Shown in pieces: positions 7,146 through 7,830 of a stretch of DNA of 7,830 nt (position 1 is the stretch's first letter; each line of letters starts with the position of its first letter). The position numbers were made by a program, and so were the translations under genes. The notes under the pieces were generated by a model that saw only the letters and a list, made by a program, of their open reading frames with translations, ran no database searches and was not told the origin of the DNA. This DNA comes from an uncultured Ruminococcus sp. (GTDB lineage: Bacteria; Bacillota; Clostridia; Oscillospirales; Ruminococcaceae), in assembly GCA_947178195.1 (NCBI GenBank), contig CAMWXM010000130.1:1-7830 (forward strand). The letters run 5' to 3'.

Positions 7146-7220
7146 ATGACCATTATGGAAGTACTTACTTTTTTATTAGTAATTATTGAAATAATCAAGT
7201 TCAATAACAAAAAGAAATAA
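7146..7220 (+). CDS. Putative type I toxin: 24-residue hydrophobic, Lys-tailed peptide
   Basis: The ORF encodes a 24-residue peptide, MTIMEVLTFLLVIIEIIKF followed by NNKKK. It has a short hydrophobic stretch (about residues 6-17, interrupted by Glu15) and a basic tail, the layout of membrane-acting type I toxins and of small 'putative holin-like toxin' peptides in Firmicutes. The resemblance is from memory, not a search. The start is set by GAGGTG (7134-7139) 6 nt upstream; a second ATG at codon 4 is possible but less well spaced. A consensus promoter, SD-hiding hairpin, leader ORF, 5'-3' complementarity and a full-length antisense transcription unit surround it, and together make a case no one of them would. 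At 24 residues it is shorter than most described type I toxins. Confidence 0.62.
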   Translation: MTIMEVLTFLLVIIEIIKFNNKKK

Positions 7221-7270
7221 CCGCCCTACTCTCACATAAGGCGATTATTAATTATTAATCTACTTGTATG

Positions 7271-7299
7271 AGGTAAACCGCTTATCGCAGCACCTTTTT
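7271..7299 (+). terminator. Probable terminator of the toxin mRNA
   Basis: AGGT (7271-7274) pairs with ACCT (7292-7295) and GCT (7280-7282) with AGC (7289-7291), leaving a 5-nt bulge on the 5' side and a 6-nt loop. The T run 7295-7299 follows. The stem is imperfect, so efficiency is uncertain, but the position gives a toxin mRNA of about 240 nt and no better plus-strand terminator follows before the next promoter. Confidence 0.45.
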
Positions 7300-7307
7300 C
7301 ACTTATT

Positions 7308-7335
7308 ATTATATCACAAATTTATAAAATGTCAA
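7308..7335 (-). promoter_or_regulatory. Extended -10 promoter of the antisense RNA
   Basis: On the minus strand a perfect -35 TTGACA (7335-7330), a 16-bp spacer and a perfect -10 TATAAT (7313-7308), again preceded by TGA (extended -10), drive transcription toward the toxin gene, starting near 7300-7302. It carries the same TTGACA and TGATATAAT elements as the toxin promoter, with a spacer one base shorter. Confidence 0.78.
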
Positions 7336-7350
7336 GTAATTTTTTAATGA

Positions 7351-7379
7351 TTGACAAATCTGCATATATATGGTATTAT
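7351..7379 (+). promoter_or_regulatory. Extended -10 promoter of the secreted-protein gene
   Basis: Perfect -35 TTGACA (7351-7356), a 17-bp spacer and -10 TATTAT (7374-7379) preceded by TGG (extended -10). The start would be near 7386, about 60 nt before the ATG at 7445. The -35 is only 15 bp from that of the divergent antisense promoter. Confidence 0.75.
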
Positions 7380-7402
7380 TAAAATATACGATAAAAGTTG
7401 AT

Positions 7403-7419
7403 ACAAAGGGACGCTTTGT
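7403..7419 (+). other. Small hairpin in the leader of the secreted-protein gene
   Basis: ACAAAG (7403-7408) and CTTTGT (7414-7419) form a 6-bp stem with a 5-nt loop, 13 nt upstream of the SD AAGGAGGA. It resembles no riboswitch I know. It may stabilise the mRNA or be chance. Confidence 0.35.
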
Positions 7420-7444
7420 CTCGGAAATACATAAGGAGGAACTT

Positions 7445-7830
7445 ATGAAAAGAAAACTGACCGCAGTTTTTTCTGCGCTTACAATTGGACTTTCCCTGTT
7501 TTCTGCACCACTGACCGCTTCAGCGCTGACGCTGGTAGAACAGCCAACCGAACCTACTGAGTATGTAATATACGAATCGGAAGGCTGGCTGACCCTTGAT
7601 TCCAAGCCGTACAAAACCTCTTACGCTATCGGCGAAGAGCTTGATCTTACAGGACTTACTGTGGGGCTGGAATACGGATATGGCAAAGACGGTCTGGACG
7701 TAATTTACCGCAATGTTTCACCTTACGATAAACCCGATGTTTTTTCGGTAGATACTTCCAAATTTGACAATACCAAAGCTGGAACCTATAATATCTACGT
7801 TGACTGCATCGGAGAATATGAATTAAACCG
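7445..7830 (+). CDS. Secreted protein with N-terminal Ig-like (Big_3-type) domain, partial at window end
   Basis: Only the first 128 codons are visible; the ORF is open at the window end. Residues 1-27 form a classic signal peptide (MKRK, hydrophobic core, cleavage after LTASA). After a short linker rich in Pro, Thr and Glu (about 32-42), residues from about 47 read like a bacterial Ig-like domain of the Big_3 type: KPYKTSYAIGEELDLTGLTV, then VDTSKFDNTKAGTYNIYVD. The pattern 'P-x-K-x-x-Y-x-I-G-E-x-L-D-L-T-G-L' followed by 'KAGTYNIYV' is common in extracellular proteins of ruminococci and relatives, often as a spacer or adhesion module. The catalytic or binding part, if any, lies beyond the window. 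SD AAGGAGGA (7433-7440) is 4 nt before the ATG. An extended -10 promoter lies about 65 bp upstream, so the gene probably begins its own transcript. Confidence 0.85.
   Translation, partial: MKRKLTAVFSALTIGLSLFSAPLTASALTLVEQPTEPTEYVIYESEGWLTLDSKPYKTSYAIGEELDLTGLTVGLEYGYGKDGLDVIYRNVSPYDKPDVFSVDTSKFDNTKAGTYNIYVDCIGEYELN

Larger units (their letters stand above)
7106..7229 (+). promoter_or_regulatory. Long-range complementarity between toxin leader and the sequence after its stop codon
   Basis: Leader bases 7106-7115 (GTAGGCGGTT) pair with 7219-7229 (AACCGCCCTAC) over 10 bp with one bulged C (7226). The two arms bracket the SD hairpin and the whole toxin ORF, so the folded mRNA would close into a loop. 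The 3' arm starts in the toxin stop codon. Such 5'-3' clamps keep several type I toxin mRNAs untranslated until processed; that role here is inferred. Confidence 0.5.
7054..7302 (-). ncRNA. Predicted antisense antitoxin RNA, about 245 nt
   Basis: This is inferred from a strong minus-strand promoter (7335-7308) and an intrinsic terminator (7077-7054) with no credible protein gene between them. The RNA would be complementary to essentially the entire toxin mRNA: leader ORF, SD hairpin, toxin ORF and tail. In known type I systems such an RNA blocks translation and directs RNase III cleavage of the toxin mRNA. Its predicted 5' end can fold as AGGTGCT...AGC...ACCT, the complement of the toxin mRNA terminator. 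The ends are predictions from promoter and terminator positions only. Confidence 0.6.

Noticed and set aside
7240..7262. AT-rich repetitive stretch resembling a repeat or operator
   Set aside because: Low-complexity ATTATTAAT sequence whose self-complementarity is expected from composition.
7309..7614. 101-codon minus-strand ORF over the secreted-protein start
   Set aside because: It is antisense to a gene with signal peptide, SD and promoter, and its translation shows no recognisable domain. It also ends in the AT-rich promoter region. Shadow frame.

Overview
The window looks like chromosomal DNA from a low-GC Gram-positive anaerobe of the Clostridia, most likely Ruminococcus or a relative. 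Supporting this are strong AGGAGG-type ribosome binding sites, consensus sigma-A promoters, a single-chain PurL, a DacF-type carboxypeptidase, a histidine-less HPr-like protein, and a secreted protein that starts with a ruminococcal-style Ig-like domain. The genus is inferred from memory of these families, not from a database match.

Left part (22-1564, minus strand): an exported D-alanyl-D-alanine carboxypeptidase-like protein, all three of whose penicilloyl-serine transferase motifs are altered, lies downstream of a small HPr-fold protein without the phosphorylatable histidine. A clear rho-independent terminator (1285-1315) separates them. Two near-consensus promoters sit back to back around 1676-1680 and drive the HPr-like gene leftward and the next gene rightward.

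Middle (1826-6925, plus strand): mtaB, the radical-SAM enzyme that methylthiolates t6A37 in tRNA, is followed 84 nt later by purL, a full-length single-chain FGAM synthase of purine biosynthesis. Both look intact. A 48-bp near-perfect palindrome follows the purL stop.

Right part (7025-7335): the most interesting segment. It reads as a compact, complete type I toxin-antitoxin module. A consensus promoter drives a roughly 240-nt mRNA encoding a 24-residue hydrophobic, lysine-tailed peptide. The toxin's Shine-Dalgarno (SD) sequence is buried in a GAAA-capped hairpin, a 17-codon leader ORF ends inside that SD, and leader sequences are complementary to sequences after the toxin stop codon. A second extended -10 promoter on the opposite strand would make an antisense RNA covering almost the whole mRNA. 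It would end at a perfect terminator whose palindrome is also the 5' hairpin of the toxin mRNA. No single gene call captures this arrangement.

Right edge (7351-7830): an extended -10 promoter and a strong SD precede the start of a secreted Ig-like-domain protein, which is cut off by the window end. I see no tRNA, rRNA, CRISPR array, insertion sequence or recognisable riboswitch.
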